Source: Flavisolibacter sp.
GTDB lineage: Bacteria > Bacteroidota > Bacteroidia > Chitinophagales > Chitinophagaceae
Direction of reading: 5' to 3'
Length of the DNA: 6,900 nucleotides
Assembly (NCBI GenBank): GCA_013695175.1
Contig: JACDAZ010000063.1
Coordinates: forward strand, 1-6,900
Part shown: positions 1 through 6,776 of the stretch, piece after piece
How the letters are laid out: each line of letters opens with the position of its first letter
Numbering within the stretch: the first letter of the stretch is position 1
Made by a program: the position numbers and the translations under genes
Notes under the pieces: generated by a model
Databases searched by the model: none
Seen by the model: the letters and a program-made list of their open reading frames with translations, nothing else
What the model was told of the DNA's origin: nothing

Positions 1-722
1 GCATATCTGCAGCTTGTAGCGGCTTTTTATACAGTAATAATGTGATTCTGACAGGAGGTATTCTGGTTGGTGCTGCCGGAACTATTCTTACCATATTAAT
101 GTGTAAAGCAATGAATCGATCATTAAAAAACGTATTGATTGGTTCATTTGGTGGTGGAACTTCGGGTGGTGGTGCAGTTTCAGGTCCAACTGACTATAAA
201 GAAATCTCTCTTAATGATTCAGCTGTCATAATGAATTATGCAAATAAAGTTTTTATTGTTCCTGGTTATGGACTTGCCGTAGCACAGGCACAACATGCTT
301 GTCATGAACTTGAAAAAATACTGGAAGCCAAAGGTGTACAGGTTAAATATGCCATTCACCCGGTTGCAGGACGTATGCCCGGACATATGAATGTATTATT
401 AGCTGAAGCAGATGTCAGTTATGATAAACTTCTTGAAATGGAACAGGCAAATGATGAATTTACTTCGGCAGATGTGGTTTTAATTTTAGGAGCCAATGAC
501 GTTGTAAATCCTGCTGCAAAATCTAATCCTTCTTCACCTATATATGGTATGCCTATACTTGATGTAGGCCTGGCTAAAAATGTGATAGTAAACAAACGCA
601 GTATGAAACCGGGATATGCCGGAATAGAAAATGAATTGTTTTACCAGCAAAAAACATCTATGTTGTTTGGGGATGCTAAAAAAGTATTGCAGGACCTTAT
701 TGCAGAAGTTAAGCAACTATAA
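1..722 (+). CDS. pntB: NAD(P) transhydrogenase subunit beta, C-terminal part (5' end outside window)
   Basis: Beta subunit of the proton-translocating transhydrogenase, an inner-membrane complex that uses the proton gradient to reduce NADP+ with NADH. The reading frame (first full codon at base 3) is open to the window edge, so the GTG at 42 is an internal Val codon and not a start. 239 residues are visible; E. coli PntB has about 462, so roughly the N-terminal half is missing. Seen in order: the last transmembrane helix of domain II (about residues 15-40, ending CKAMNRSL), a glycine-rich linker (about 47-61), then the NADP(H)-binding domain III. Domain III has VPGYGLAVAQAQH (86-98), HPVAGRMPGHMNVLLAEA (119-136), GANDVVNPAA (163-172), KRSM (198-201) and GYAG (204-207), all family hallmarks. 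pntA would be expected just upstream. The gene ends in TAA one base from the stop of the convergent gene. Identification is firm. Confidence 0.96.
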   Translation, partial: ISAACSGFLYSNNVILTGGILVGAAGTILTILMCKAMNRSLKNVLIGSFGGGTSGGGAVSGPTDYKEISLNDSAVIMNYANKVFIVPGYGLAVAQAQHACHELEKILEAKGVQVKYAIHPVAGRMPGHMNVLLAEADVSYDKLLEMEQANDEFTSADVVLILGANDVVNPAAKSNPSSPIYGMPILDVGLAKNVIVNKRSMKPGYAGIENELFYQQKTSMLFGDAKKVLQDLIAEVKQL

Positions 723-753
723 TTCATGATAATTGCCGGTTTCTTTTTTCTTT
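713..753 (+). terminator. possible weak terminator at the end of pntB
   Basis: Bases 713-736 form an imperfect inverted repeat (outer arms GCAA/TTGC, inner TAT/ATA, two mismatches between them). It spans the pntB stop and is followed, after three bases, by a T-rich run at 740-753. On the plus strand this has the layout of an intrinsic terminator, but the stem is AT-rich and interrupted, so it would be weak. The T-rich run lies inside the 3' end of the convergent gene. There is no matching T-run for the minus direction. This is an inference from base pairing only. Confidence 0.28.
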
Positions 754-2352
754 CAAGTTGGACTTATATTTTTCCCTGATAACTTCTTGTAGCGGTATCC
801 GGTAAACTTTACTTTCAAGCCATGATAATATATCAAGATATGAGAAGGCACGGGCTTCAAACCTGCTGCCTCTCAGATCTTTTATTCTTTCTAAAAGTTT
901 TATAAATTCATCATGTATCTCGCTCCTGTTCAGATTGAAAGATTTCTTTAAGAATTTGAACATTTCTTCTTCAACCACGCTTAGGTTCTCCATTTTCGCC
1001 ATAAACCTGTAAACAGATTTTACCAGGTATTCAAGCAACTGAAAATTGCCTAATTCATAATGCGCAATCAGGTGAAGCAATCTTGCATAGCATTGCAAAT
1101 CATTTCTCAAGTCAATCTTCCAGTTGATTATTTTATTTAGGTAGATAATACAATTATCATAGTCACCGCTACCAAAATAAAGTGATGCTATTTTATAATA
1201 AAAAACAAGAACACGGTGACTGTCAAGTTGTAATGAATATTCCTTAATCTTTTCTTCTATTACAGGAACAAGGTATAAACCTTCTTCAAAAGTTCCTGTC
1301 AGAAAATGTTTGTTGATTTTTGCAACATGCAAATAAATAAACACCTGTAACTTATTATTATCGCTTTTCTCCACTATGGGAGAAGCAGCAAAACGTTCAA
1401 ATTGTTTAAGAGTCTCTTCAAATTTTTCATAATGATTTAAATCAAACAATGCGTTCAATAAATTGTGTACGCCTTTTATATATGCACTTGATTCAATTTC
1501 AATCATCATGGGTTGTTCTTCAATCACATCAACCCATTTTTTTGTGTACCTGTAATACATTAAAAAATCCTGTCGTATAAATGAAAACCAGCAAAAAGAC
1601 TGGTAGAGGTACAAAAGCTGATAAAATGTCCTGGCGTTCTTTACATTAGAAGGCAGGTTTTGTTCGAAAAATAGTTTCAACTTTTTTTCTTCATCTTCAT
1701 TGCGGGCATGCCCGTTTTTGATGTACCAGCTGTAAAGTTGCAATGCCAAATTCGAAAGTATTGTAACAAGCGTTATTCTTTCATTTACTTCTAATGATTC
1801 TTTTGTTAATTGATCTGCACGATCTTCCAAACTTCTTGTTATGTGCATGGATTCAATCTTCTTTTCCAGGAAAAGAATCTGCATCAGGAAGCTGACCTGG
1901 TTATGTGTGTGTGAAGTTTCTTTTGCTTTATCTAAAATTCTTAAGCTTTGAACATACAACCCTTTATTATATAAAATGCGAGCAAAATCCAGTTGCTCAT
2001 GTAATTGTATATCTATGTTATCATTGTTCTCCAACAACCTTAAACTGCTCAATAATTGTTTATAGAGATGTGATTTTAGGTTGTATAGCTGTTGCTTTTT
2101 AAGGTTGCTGTTTTTCTTTAAAAGTATCACTTCATCATAATCAGACATCTTGTCAAGAGCATCAAAAAGTTGTATCACCTTCAGGTCTTCATTTGATGAA
2201 TTTCTTTTTATATAGAGCTTAAAGTTCCGTTTTTCCGACTTTCTGAGGGAGTGGATCAACAGGAATAAGGGGTCTGCAGAGCGGTTGGGCATTGTAGATA
2301 ACGATTTAAATAAATCCAGTGCTGGTAAGCATTTCAGCAAATTTAAACTCAT
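724..2352 (-). CDS. TPR-like helical-repeat protein of unknown function
   Basis: A 542-residue protein, almost wholly alpha-helical in composition, with no signal peptide or membrane segment, so probably cytosolic. Residues 27-50 (DPLFLLIHSLRKSEKRNFKL onward) form a basic N-terminal signature followed by a helical segment with YDEVILLKK (72-80). Degenerate TPR-like helix pairs appear near 124-147 (ARILYNKGLYVQSLRILDKA) and 383-410 (FYYKIASLYFGSGDYDNCII onward). The C-terminus has a YLDILSWLESKVYRIPLQEV block (505-524). I recall uncharacterised Bacteroidota proteins of about 500-530 residues with these same N- and C-terminal blocks; that is memory, not a search. Start: ATG at 2352 gives the longest frame, but Met21 (ATG at 2292, 522 residues) lies just before the conserved block and may be the true start. 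Neither has a Shine-Dalgarno motif. The gene is divergent from leuA and convergent with pntB. Helical-repeat proteins often act as scaffolds, but no function can be assigned. Confidence 0.85.
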   Translation of the reverse strand: MSLNLLKCLPALDLFKSLSTMPNRSADPLFLLIHSLRKSEKRNFKLYIKRNSSNEDLKVIQLFDALDKMSDYDEVILLKKNSNLKKQQLYNLKSHLYKQLLSSLRLLENNDNIDIQLHEQLDFARILYNKGLYVQSLRILDKAKETSHTHNQVSFLMQILFLEKKIESMHITRSLEDRADQLTKESLEVNERITLVTILSNLALQLYSWYIKNGHARNEDEEKKLKLFFEQNLPSNVKNARTFYQLLYLYQSFCWFSFIRQDFLMYYRYTKKWVDVIEEQPMMIEIESSAYIKGVHNLLNALFDLNHYEKFEETLKQFERFAASPIVEKSDNNKLQVFIYLHVAKINKHFLTGTFEEGLYLVPVIEEKIKEYSLQLDSHRVLVFYYKIASLYFGSGDYDNCIIYLNKIINWKIDLRNDLQCYARLLHLIAHYELGNFQLLEYLVKSVYRFMAKMENLSVVEEEMFKFLKKSFNLNRSEIHDEFIKLLERIKDLRGSRFEARAFSYLDILSWLESKVYRIPLQEVIREKYKSNLKEKRNRQLS

Positions 2353-2396
2353 TTTACTGAGATAGAAAGCCGCTCATATTGATTTAACCTTCTCCC

Positions 2397-2427
2397 TTAA
2401 TGAGTCTATTTTCAATAAAGGCATTAA
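2397..2427. promoter_or_regulatory. imperfect palindrome in the divergent region upstream of leuA
   Basis: The region between the divergent TPR gene and leuA must hold promoters for both. Within it, TTAATG (2397-2402) and CATTAA (2422-2427) are perfect inverted arms, and nested inside them are TATT (2407-2410) and AATA (2414-2417), all symmetric about base 2412. In total 11 of 15 positions pair. It ends 31 nt before the leuA start, a plausible place for an operator or 5' UTR hairpin controlling the leucine operon. AT-rich DNA readily yields such symmetry by chance. I found no convincing Bacteroidota -33/-7 promoter (TTTG / TAnnTTTG), leader peptide with Leu codons or riboswitch here. Confidence 0.2.
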
Positions 2428-2458
2428 TCCATTGTCTTTAGGCATATAAACTCATACT

Positions 2459-3628
2459 ATGGAAAAAAAGGTTTTCATATTCGACACTACCCTCAGGGAT
2501 GGTGAACAGGTTCCGGGTTGTAAACTAAATACAAAGGAGAAAGTTCAACTGGCTTTAGAGCTGGAAGATCTTGGTGTTGATATCATAGAAGCAGGATTTC
2601 CCATATCCAGCCCTGGTGATTATGAATCGGTAAACCAGGTTTCAAGGGTCATAAAAAATGCAACTATATGTGCCTTGAGCCGTGCTGTAAAAAAAGATAT
2701 AGAAGTAGCAGCTATGGCACTTAAATATGCCAGGCAACCACGTATTCATACCGGAATTGGAACATCTGATTTTCATATAAAAAGTAAGTTCAGGTCAACA
2801 CAGGAAGAAATTCTTGAACGTGCCATTCAATGTGTTAAGTGGGCCAGGAATTTTACAGATGATGTAGAGTTTTATGCAGAAGATGCAGGCAGAACAGAGA
2901 ATGAATATTTAGCCCGTGTAGTGGAAGCGGCCATTAAATCCGGTGCAACCACCATAAATATTCCTGATACAACCGGATATTGTTTGCCACATCAATATGG
3001 TGAAAAAATAGCTTATTTAGTTGCTCATGTTCCCAACATTGATAAAGCTGTTATTTCCTGTCATTGCCATAATGATCTTGGGCTGGCAACTGCCAATTCA
3101 ATTGCAGGAGTATTAAATGGTGCCAGGCAAATTGAATGTACTATTAATGGATTGGGAGAAAGGGCGGGAAATACATCATTGGAAGAAGTGGTAATGATAT
3201 TAAAACAACATAAACACTTAAAATATATTACAGGTGTTCACTCAAAAAAATTAAATCCACTAAGCAGGCAGGTTTCAGACATCATGCGTATGCCTGTTCA
3301 ACCTAATAAAGCTATTGTAGGTTCCAATGCATTTTCTCATTCTTCCGGAATTCACCAGGATGGATTTTTAAAAGATGCCAGCACTTATGAAATTATTAAT
3401 CCGGAAGAAGTTGGTGCTGAAGGAAGTAAGATTGTTTTAACTGCCAGGAGCGGGCGCAGTGCATTAGCTTATCGTTTGCAGTGTTTAGGATTCACTTATA
3501 ACCGTGATGATATCGATGTATTATACGAAAGCTTTTTAGTGGTAGCTGATTCAAAGAAAGAAGTGGTGGAGGAAGATTTATTTGCACTTGCTCAAAAATA
3601 TGAACCGGTAAATGTGGCTGTTGCTTAA
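2459..3628 (+). CDS. leuA: 2-isopropylmalate synthase, short form without regulatory domain
   Basis: First committed step of leucine synthesis: condensation of acetyl-CoA with 2-oxoisovalerate to 2-isopropylmalate, in the cytosol. The 389-residue protein is collinear with E. coli LeuA as I recall it, up to about residue 380. Visible are [10 protein letters not shown] (8-17, catalytic Arg13 and metal ligand Asp14), EDAGRT (141-146), INIPDTTGY (166-174), metal ligands His202 and His204 in [11 protein letters not shown], and GLGERAGN (231-238) with ligand Asn238. [15 protein letters not shown] (288-302) belongs to the subdomain after the TIM barrel. The C-terminal leucine-binding domain (about 130 residues in the 523-residue E. 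coli enzyme) is absent. The start is secure: it matches the E. coli N-terminus, and an in-frame TAA lies at 2447-2449. Homocitrate or citramalate synthase is less likely given the EDAGRT motif and adjacent leuCDB. First gene of the operon. Confidence 0.95.
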   Translation: MEKKVFIFDTTLRDGEQVPGCKLNTKEKVQLALELEDLGVDIIEAGFPISSPGDYESVNQVSRVIKNATICALSRAVKKDIEVAAMALKYARQPRIHTGIGTSDFHIKSKFRSTQEEILERAIQCVKWARNFTDDVEFYAEDAGRTENEYLARVVEAAIKSGATTINIPDTTGYCLPHQYGEKIAYLVAHVPNIDKAVISCHCHNDLGLATANSIAGVLNGARQIECTINGLGERAGNTSLEEVVMILKQHKHLKYITGVHSKKLNPLSRQVSDIMRMPVQPNKAIVGSNAFSHSSGIHQDGFLKDASTYEIINPEEVGAEGSKIVLTARSGRSALAYRLQCLGFTYNRDDIDVLYESFLVVADSKKEVVEEDLFALAQKYEPVNVAVA

Positions 3629-3635
3629 TTAAATT

Positions 3636-5039
3636 ATGGGAAAAACATTATTTGATAAAATTTGGGAAAAGCATGTGGTGCAATCTGTTGAAGATGGACC
3701 AGATGTATTATATATAGATAAACATTTTATTCATGAAGTAACATCGCCTCAGGCTTTTGCAGCGCTGGATAAAAAGGGAATAAAAGTATTTCGACCACAA
3801 CAGGTGGTTGCAACAGCCGATCATAATGTTCCAACTATTAATCAGCATTTACCAATATCAGATCACCTGTCCAGAATGCAGGTTGATCAGTTGATAGAGA
3901 ACTGTAAAAAACATGATATACAATTATATGGTCTTGGGCATCCTTACCAGGGTATTGTTCATGTTATAGGTCCTGAACTTGGAATTACGCAGCCGGGAAT
4001 GACAATTGTTTGTGGTGACAGTCATACTTCTACTCATGGCGCTTTTGGTTCTATTGCATTCGGCATTGGTACCAGTGAAGTGGAAATGGTTTTTGCTTCG
4101 CAATGTTTATTGCAGAATAAGCCAAAGATCATGCGCATATCAGTTGAAGGAAAATTAAATAAAGGAGTAGTATCCAAAGACATTATTCTTTATATCATTT
4201 CAAAAATTTCTGCAAGTGGGGCCACGGGTTATTTCATAGAATTTGCAGGACCTGCCATAACATCTCTTTCTATGGAAGCTCGTATGACCATTTGTAATAT
4301 GAGTATTGAAATGGGTGCAAGAGGTGGAATGATTGCACCTGATGAAACCACTTTTGAATATATAAAAGAACGTGAGTTTGCTCCTAAAGAACAGCAGTGG
4401 GAAAAGAAGATTCAGGAATGGAAACAATTGTTTTCTGATAGTGATGCAGTATTTGATAAAGAACTTTTAATAAATGCATCTGAGATCGAACCCATGATAA
4501 CATGGGGAACCAACCCGGGTTTGGGAATATCCATTTCTGGATTGATACCTGTTGCAGAAAGTATACCCGATGAAGGTGAAAGAAATAATATCATCAAGGC
4601 TTTACATTATATGGGCCTGCAGGAAGGCAAATCCTTAAAAGGTTTGGCTGTTCAAAATGTTTTTATTGGAAGTTGTACAAATGCAAGAATAGAAGACTTG
4701 CGTTTGGTTGCAGGTGTTGTAAAGGGCAGAAGAAAAAATGCAAATGTACGAGTGTTGATTGTACCCGGATCGCAGCAGGTAGCAGCACAGGTAAAACAAG
4801 AAGGATTGGACCAGATTTTTTGGGATGCAGGTTTTGAAATCAGACAGGCAGGATGCAGTGCCTGTTTAGGAATGAATGAAGATAAAATTCCTGCAGGGGA
4901 ATATTGTATTTCTACCAGCAATAGAAATTTTGAAGGACGGCAGGGTGCCGGTGCCAGAACACTTTTAGCCAGCCCGCTTACAGCAGCGGCAACGGCTATC
5001 ACAGGTGTTGTAACAGACGTTCGTGAACTTTTAAGCTAA
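3636..5039 (+). CDS. leuC: 3-isopropylmalate dehydratase, large subunit
   Basis: Large subunit of isopropylmalate isomerase, which with LeuD converts 2-isopropylmalate to 3-isopropylmalate through an enzyme-bound dehydration product. It is a cytosolic [4Fe-4S] enzyme of the aconitase family. At 467 residues it has the length of the E. coli-type large subunit. The cluster ligands are Cys347 (in [13 protein letters not shown]), Cys407 and Cys410 (in AGCSACLG), at the same positions as I recall for E. coli. Other hallmarks are ADHNVPT (61-67), [14 protein letters not shown] (125-138), and [20 protein letters not shown] (429-448). The start [15 protein letters not shown] matches the usual N-terminus. 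It begins 7 nt after leuA with an A/T-only spacer and no Shine-Dalgarno motif, and ends 5 nt before leuD, so translational coupling is likely. No truncation or missing key residue was seen. Confidence 0.97.
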   Translation: MGKTLFDKIWEKHVVQSVEDGPDVLYIDKHFIHEVTSPQAFAALDKKGIKVFRPQQVVATADHNVPTINQHLPISDHLSRMQVDQLIENCKKHDIQLYGLGHPYQGIVHVIGPELGITQPGMTIVCGDSHTSTHGAFGSIAFGIGTSEVEMVFASQCLLQNKPKIMRISVEGKLNKGVVSKDIILYIISKISASGATGYFIEFAGPAITSLSMEARMTICNMSIEMGARGGMIAPDETTFEYIKEREFAPKEQQWEKKIQEWKQLFSDSDAVFDKELLINASEIEPMITWGTNPGLGISISGLIPVAESIPDEGERNNIIKALHYMGLQEGKSLKGLAVQNVFIGSCTNARIEDLRLVAGVVKGRRKNANVRVLIVPGSQQVAAQVKQEGLDQIFWDAGFEIRQAGCSACLGMNEDKIPAGEYCISTSNRNFEGRQGAGARTLLASPLTAAATAITGVVTDVRELLS

Positions 5040-5044
5040 TCAAA

Positions 5045-5623
5045 ATGGAAGCAATAAATATTATTAAAAGCAGGTTTGTTCCTTTGCCGGTTGAAAATAT
5101 TGATACCGATCAAATTATTCCTGCACGTTTTTTAAAAGCAACCACAAAAGAAGGTTTTGGCAAAAACCTTTTCCGCGACTGGCGGTATAAAGGAAATAAT
5201 GAAAACCAACTATCGCAGTTTGTTTTAAATGATGAAACATATTCAGGCGAAATATTAGTTGCAGGAAGAAACTTTGGTTGTGGCTCGTCAAGAGAACATG
5301 CAGCATGGGCAATAAAAGATTATGGATTTAAAGTAGTAGTGTCAAGTGCATTTGCTGATATTTTTCAAAGCAATGCTTTAAATAATGGCTTACTCCCAGT
5401 TACAGTATCCGAAGTTTTTCTTCAAAAAATTTTCTCATTAAGTAACAGATCCATCCTGGAAGTAAACCTGAAAGAACAAACAATATCCATTTCTGAAACA
5501 GGAGAAAGGGAAAGTTTTCCTATAAGTGCTTATAAAAAAACATGCATGCTTAATGGATATGATGATGTTGATTTTTTACTGAACCTCCGTAAAGAAATAG
5601 AAAAATTTGAAAATTTAAATTAA
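5045..5623 (+). CDS. leuD: 3-isopropylmalate dehydratase, small subunit
   Basis: Small (swivel-domain) subunit that pairs with LeuC to form isopropylmalate isomerase. It supplies substrate-contacting residues over the iron-sulfur cluster held by LeuC. At 192 residues it is normal for the family (about 200 in E. coli). Diagnostic motifs are [15 protein letters not shown] (17-31) and [16 protein letters not shown] (74-89), followed by [20 protein letters not shown] (100-119) and the C-terminal DVDFLL (174-179). The start at 5045 is 5 nt after the leuC stop and is supported by the normal position of the first motif. The tight spacing fits equal expression of the two subunits. It looks intact. 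Confidence 0.96.
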   Translation: MEAINIIKSRFVPLPVENIDTDQIIPARFLKATTKEGFGKNLFRDWRYKGNNENQLSQFVLNDETYSGEILVAGRNFGCGSSREHAAWAIKDYGFKVVVSSAFADIFQSNALNNGLLPVTVSEVFLQKIFSLSNRSILEVNLKEQTISISETGERESFPISAYKKTCMLNGYDDVDFLLNLRKEIEKFENLN

Positions 5624-5638
5624 CCCTTAAAAACTTTT

Positions 5639-6754
5639 ATGAAAAAGAAAATTGCAGTGATACCGGGCGATGGAATTGGTCCTGAAGTAACAAGAGTAGC
5701 TGTAAAAGTACTGGATGCAGTTGCAGAAGAATTTGGTCACAGGTTTGAATATCAATATGCTTCAATGGGTGCAGAAGCAATTGATAAAACAGGAACTGCA
5801 TTGCCTGATGCATCTTTAGAGACATGTCTTTCATCTGACGCAGTTTTGTTGGGTGCTATAGGTCATCCAAAATATGATAAAGATCCAACAGCAAAAGTTC
5901 GTCCTGAACAGGGCTTGCTAAAACTAAGGAGAGAACTTCATTTATTTGCTAATATCAGACCTATTACTCTTTACCCAAGCCTGCAGCATTTATCTCCTTT
6001 AAAATCTAAGTTGTTGGAAGATGTTGATTTTGTTATTTACCGTGAGCTAACGGGTGGAATATATTTTGGCAAAAAAGAAGTTAATGAAGATTATACGGAA
6101 GCGTCTGATATGTGTGTATATACAAAAGTTGAAATAGAAAGAATCGCACATCTTGCTTTCCAGGCTGCCCGAAAAAGGTCAAACAGGCTTACTCTTGTTG
6201 ATAAAGCCAATGTTCTTGAAACATCGCGTTTGTGGAGAAAAGTAGTACAGCAGCTAGCACTTATTTATCCTAAAGTGCAGGTGGATTATTTATATGTTGA
6301 TAATGCTGCTATGCAACTTATTTTAAATCCAAAGCAATTTGATGTTATTCTCACTGAAAATATGTTTGGTGATATCCTGAGCGATGAAGCTGCTGTATTG
6401 AGCGGTTCATTAGGTTTATTGCCATCCGCATCTATAGGAACTTCAACTGCTTTGTTTGAGCCTATTCATGGCTCTTACCCACAGGCTGCCGGAAAAGATA
6501 TTGCCAATCCAATTGGTGCAGTTCTTTCTGCTGCAATGATGCTTGATCATTTTCTTTTAAAAGAAGAAGCTGAAGTAGTAAGAGCTGCAGTTGAATGGAC
6601 TTTGCAAAATGGTTTTGTTACCAAAGACCTGAATGTTGAGAATAGTTATTCCACTTCAACTGTAGGGGAATTACTAGTAGATCATATAACACAACATATA
6701 CCATCTGCAGTAAACCATCGCAATATAGAATTACGTAAATCAACCATCATTTAA
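5639..6754 (+). CDS. leuB: 3-isopropylmalate dehydrogenase
   Basis: Oxidatively decarboxylates 3-isopropylmalate to 2-oxo-4-methylpentanoate; metal-dependent, cytosolic, normally NAD-linked and dimeric. The 371-residue length is slightly above the usual 345-365. Seen: GDGIGPEV (10-17), substrate arginines Arg97 (LRREL), Arg107 (NIRP) and Arg135 (YRELTGGIYFG, with catalytic Tyr142), catalytic Lys189 (VDKANVLE), and metal-binding Asp221, Asp245 and Asp249 (FGDILSDE). These keep a constant spacing to the Thermus thermophilus residues Arg94, Arg104, Arg132, Tyr139, Lys185, Asp217, Asp241 and Asp245. The cofactor loop reads HGSYPQAAGKDIANP (277-291). Gln282 therefore occupies the place of the Asp (Thermus Asp278) that contacts the NAD ribose and selects NAD over NADP. 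No equivalent basic NADP residue is present. Starts 15 nt after leuD without a Shine-Dalgarno motif. Tartrate dehydrogenase or isocitrate dehydrogenase is unlikely given the context and motifs. Confidence 0.96.
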   Translation: MKKKIAVIPGDGIGPEVTRVAVKVLDAVAEEFGHRFEYQYASMGAEAIDKTGTALPDASLETCLSSDAVLLGAIGHPKYDKDPTAKVRPEQGLLKLRRELHLFANIRPITLYPSLQHLSPLKSKLLEDVDFVIYRELTGGIYFGKKEVNEDYTEASDMCVYTKVEIERIAHLAFQAARKRSNRLTLVDKANVLETSRLWRKVVQQLALIYPKVQVDYLYVDNAAMQLILNPKQFDVILTENMFGDILSDEAAVLSGSLGLLPSASIGTSTALFEPIHGSYPQAAGKDIANPIGAVLSAAMMLDHFLLKEEAEVVRAAVEWTLQNGFVTKDLNVENSYSTSTVGELLVDHITQHIPSAVNHRNIELRKSTII

Positions 6755-6763
6755 ATTTTAACT

Positions 6764-6770
6764 AAGGGAG
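6764..6770 (+). promoter_or_regulatory. Shine-Dalgarno-like site before ilvE
   Basis: AAGGGAG lies 6 nt before the ilvE ATG, in the 22-nt spacer after leuB. It resembles a ribosome binding site and supports the start at 6777. The other operon starts in the window (leuA, leuC, leuD, leuB) have only A/T-rich upstream sequence, the usual situation in Bacteroidota. Confidence 0.4.
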
Positions 6771-6776
6771 TTTTAA

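Noticed and set aside
42..44. GTG as a start codon for the pntB frame
   Set aside because: The frame is open to the window edge and the upstream residues continue a transmembrane segment, so this is an internal Val codon of a truncated gene.
534..716. 60-codon minus-strand frame inside the 3' end of pntB
   Set aside because: Antisense to conserved domain III coding sequence, Phe/Tyr-rich, no homology recognised.
1905..2102. 65-codon plus-strand frame antisense to the TPR-like gene
   Set aside because: Cys/Tyr/Leu-rich low-quality translation, no ribosome binding site, fully inside a long credible gene.
2293..2352. Signal peptide at the N-terminus of the TPR-like protein
   Set aside because: The first 20 residues are interrupted by Lys7, Asp13 and Lys16, leaving no continuous hydrophobic core or cleavage site, and they may not be translated at all.
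724..2352. Peptide-sensing TPR transcription regulator (RNPP type)
   Set aside because: These carry an N-terminal helix-turn-helix; residues 1-110 here show no such domain.
2379..2414. Candidate Bacteroidota promoter for leuA (TTG at 2379-2381 and TATTTTCA at 2407-2414)
   Set aside because: The -7 box lacks the final TG of TAnnTTTG and the spacing (25 nt) is longer than usual; not strong enough to annotate.
2353..2458. Leader peptide/attenuator or T-box for the leucine operon
   Set aside because: No short ORF rich in Leu codons, no terminator hairpin with T-run and no recognisable T-box elements in the 106 bp before leuA.
4200..4597. Two short overlapping minus-strand frames (4200-4427 and 4412-4597) antisense to leuC
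   Set aside because: Fully antisense to conserved coding sequence, with Phe/Cys/His-rich or otherwise unconvincing translations.
4652..5002. 116-codon open frame on the minus strand inside leuC
   Set aside because: It lies wholly antisense to a highly conserved part of leuC (cluster cysteines and C-terminal motif); its translation is Cys/Pro/Ser-rich and resembles no protein I know.
5115..5312. 65-codon minus-strand frame antisense to leuD
   Set aside because: Covers the conserved leuD motifs in antisense; no independent sign of coding.
5637..5834. 65-codon minus-strand frame antisense to the start of leuB
   Set aside because: Leu/Gln-rich translation created by the complement of Ala/Glu/Val codons; no supporting start context.
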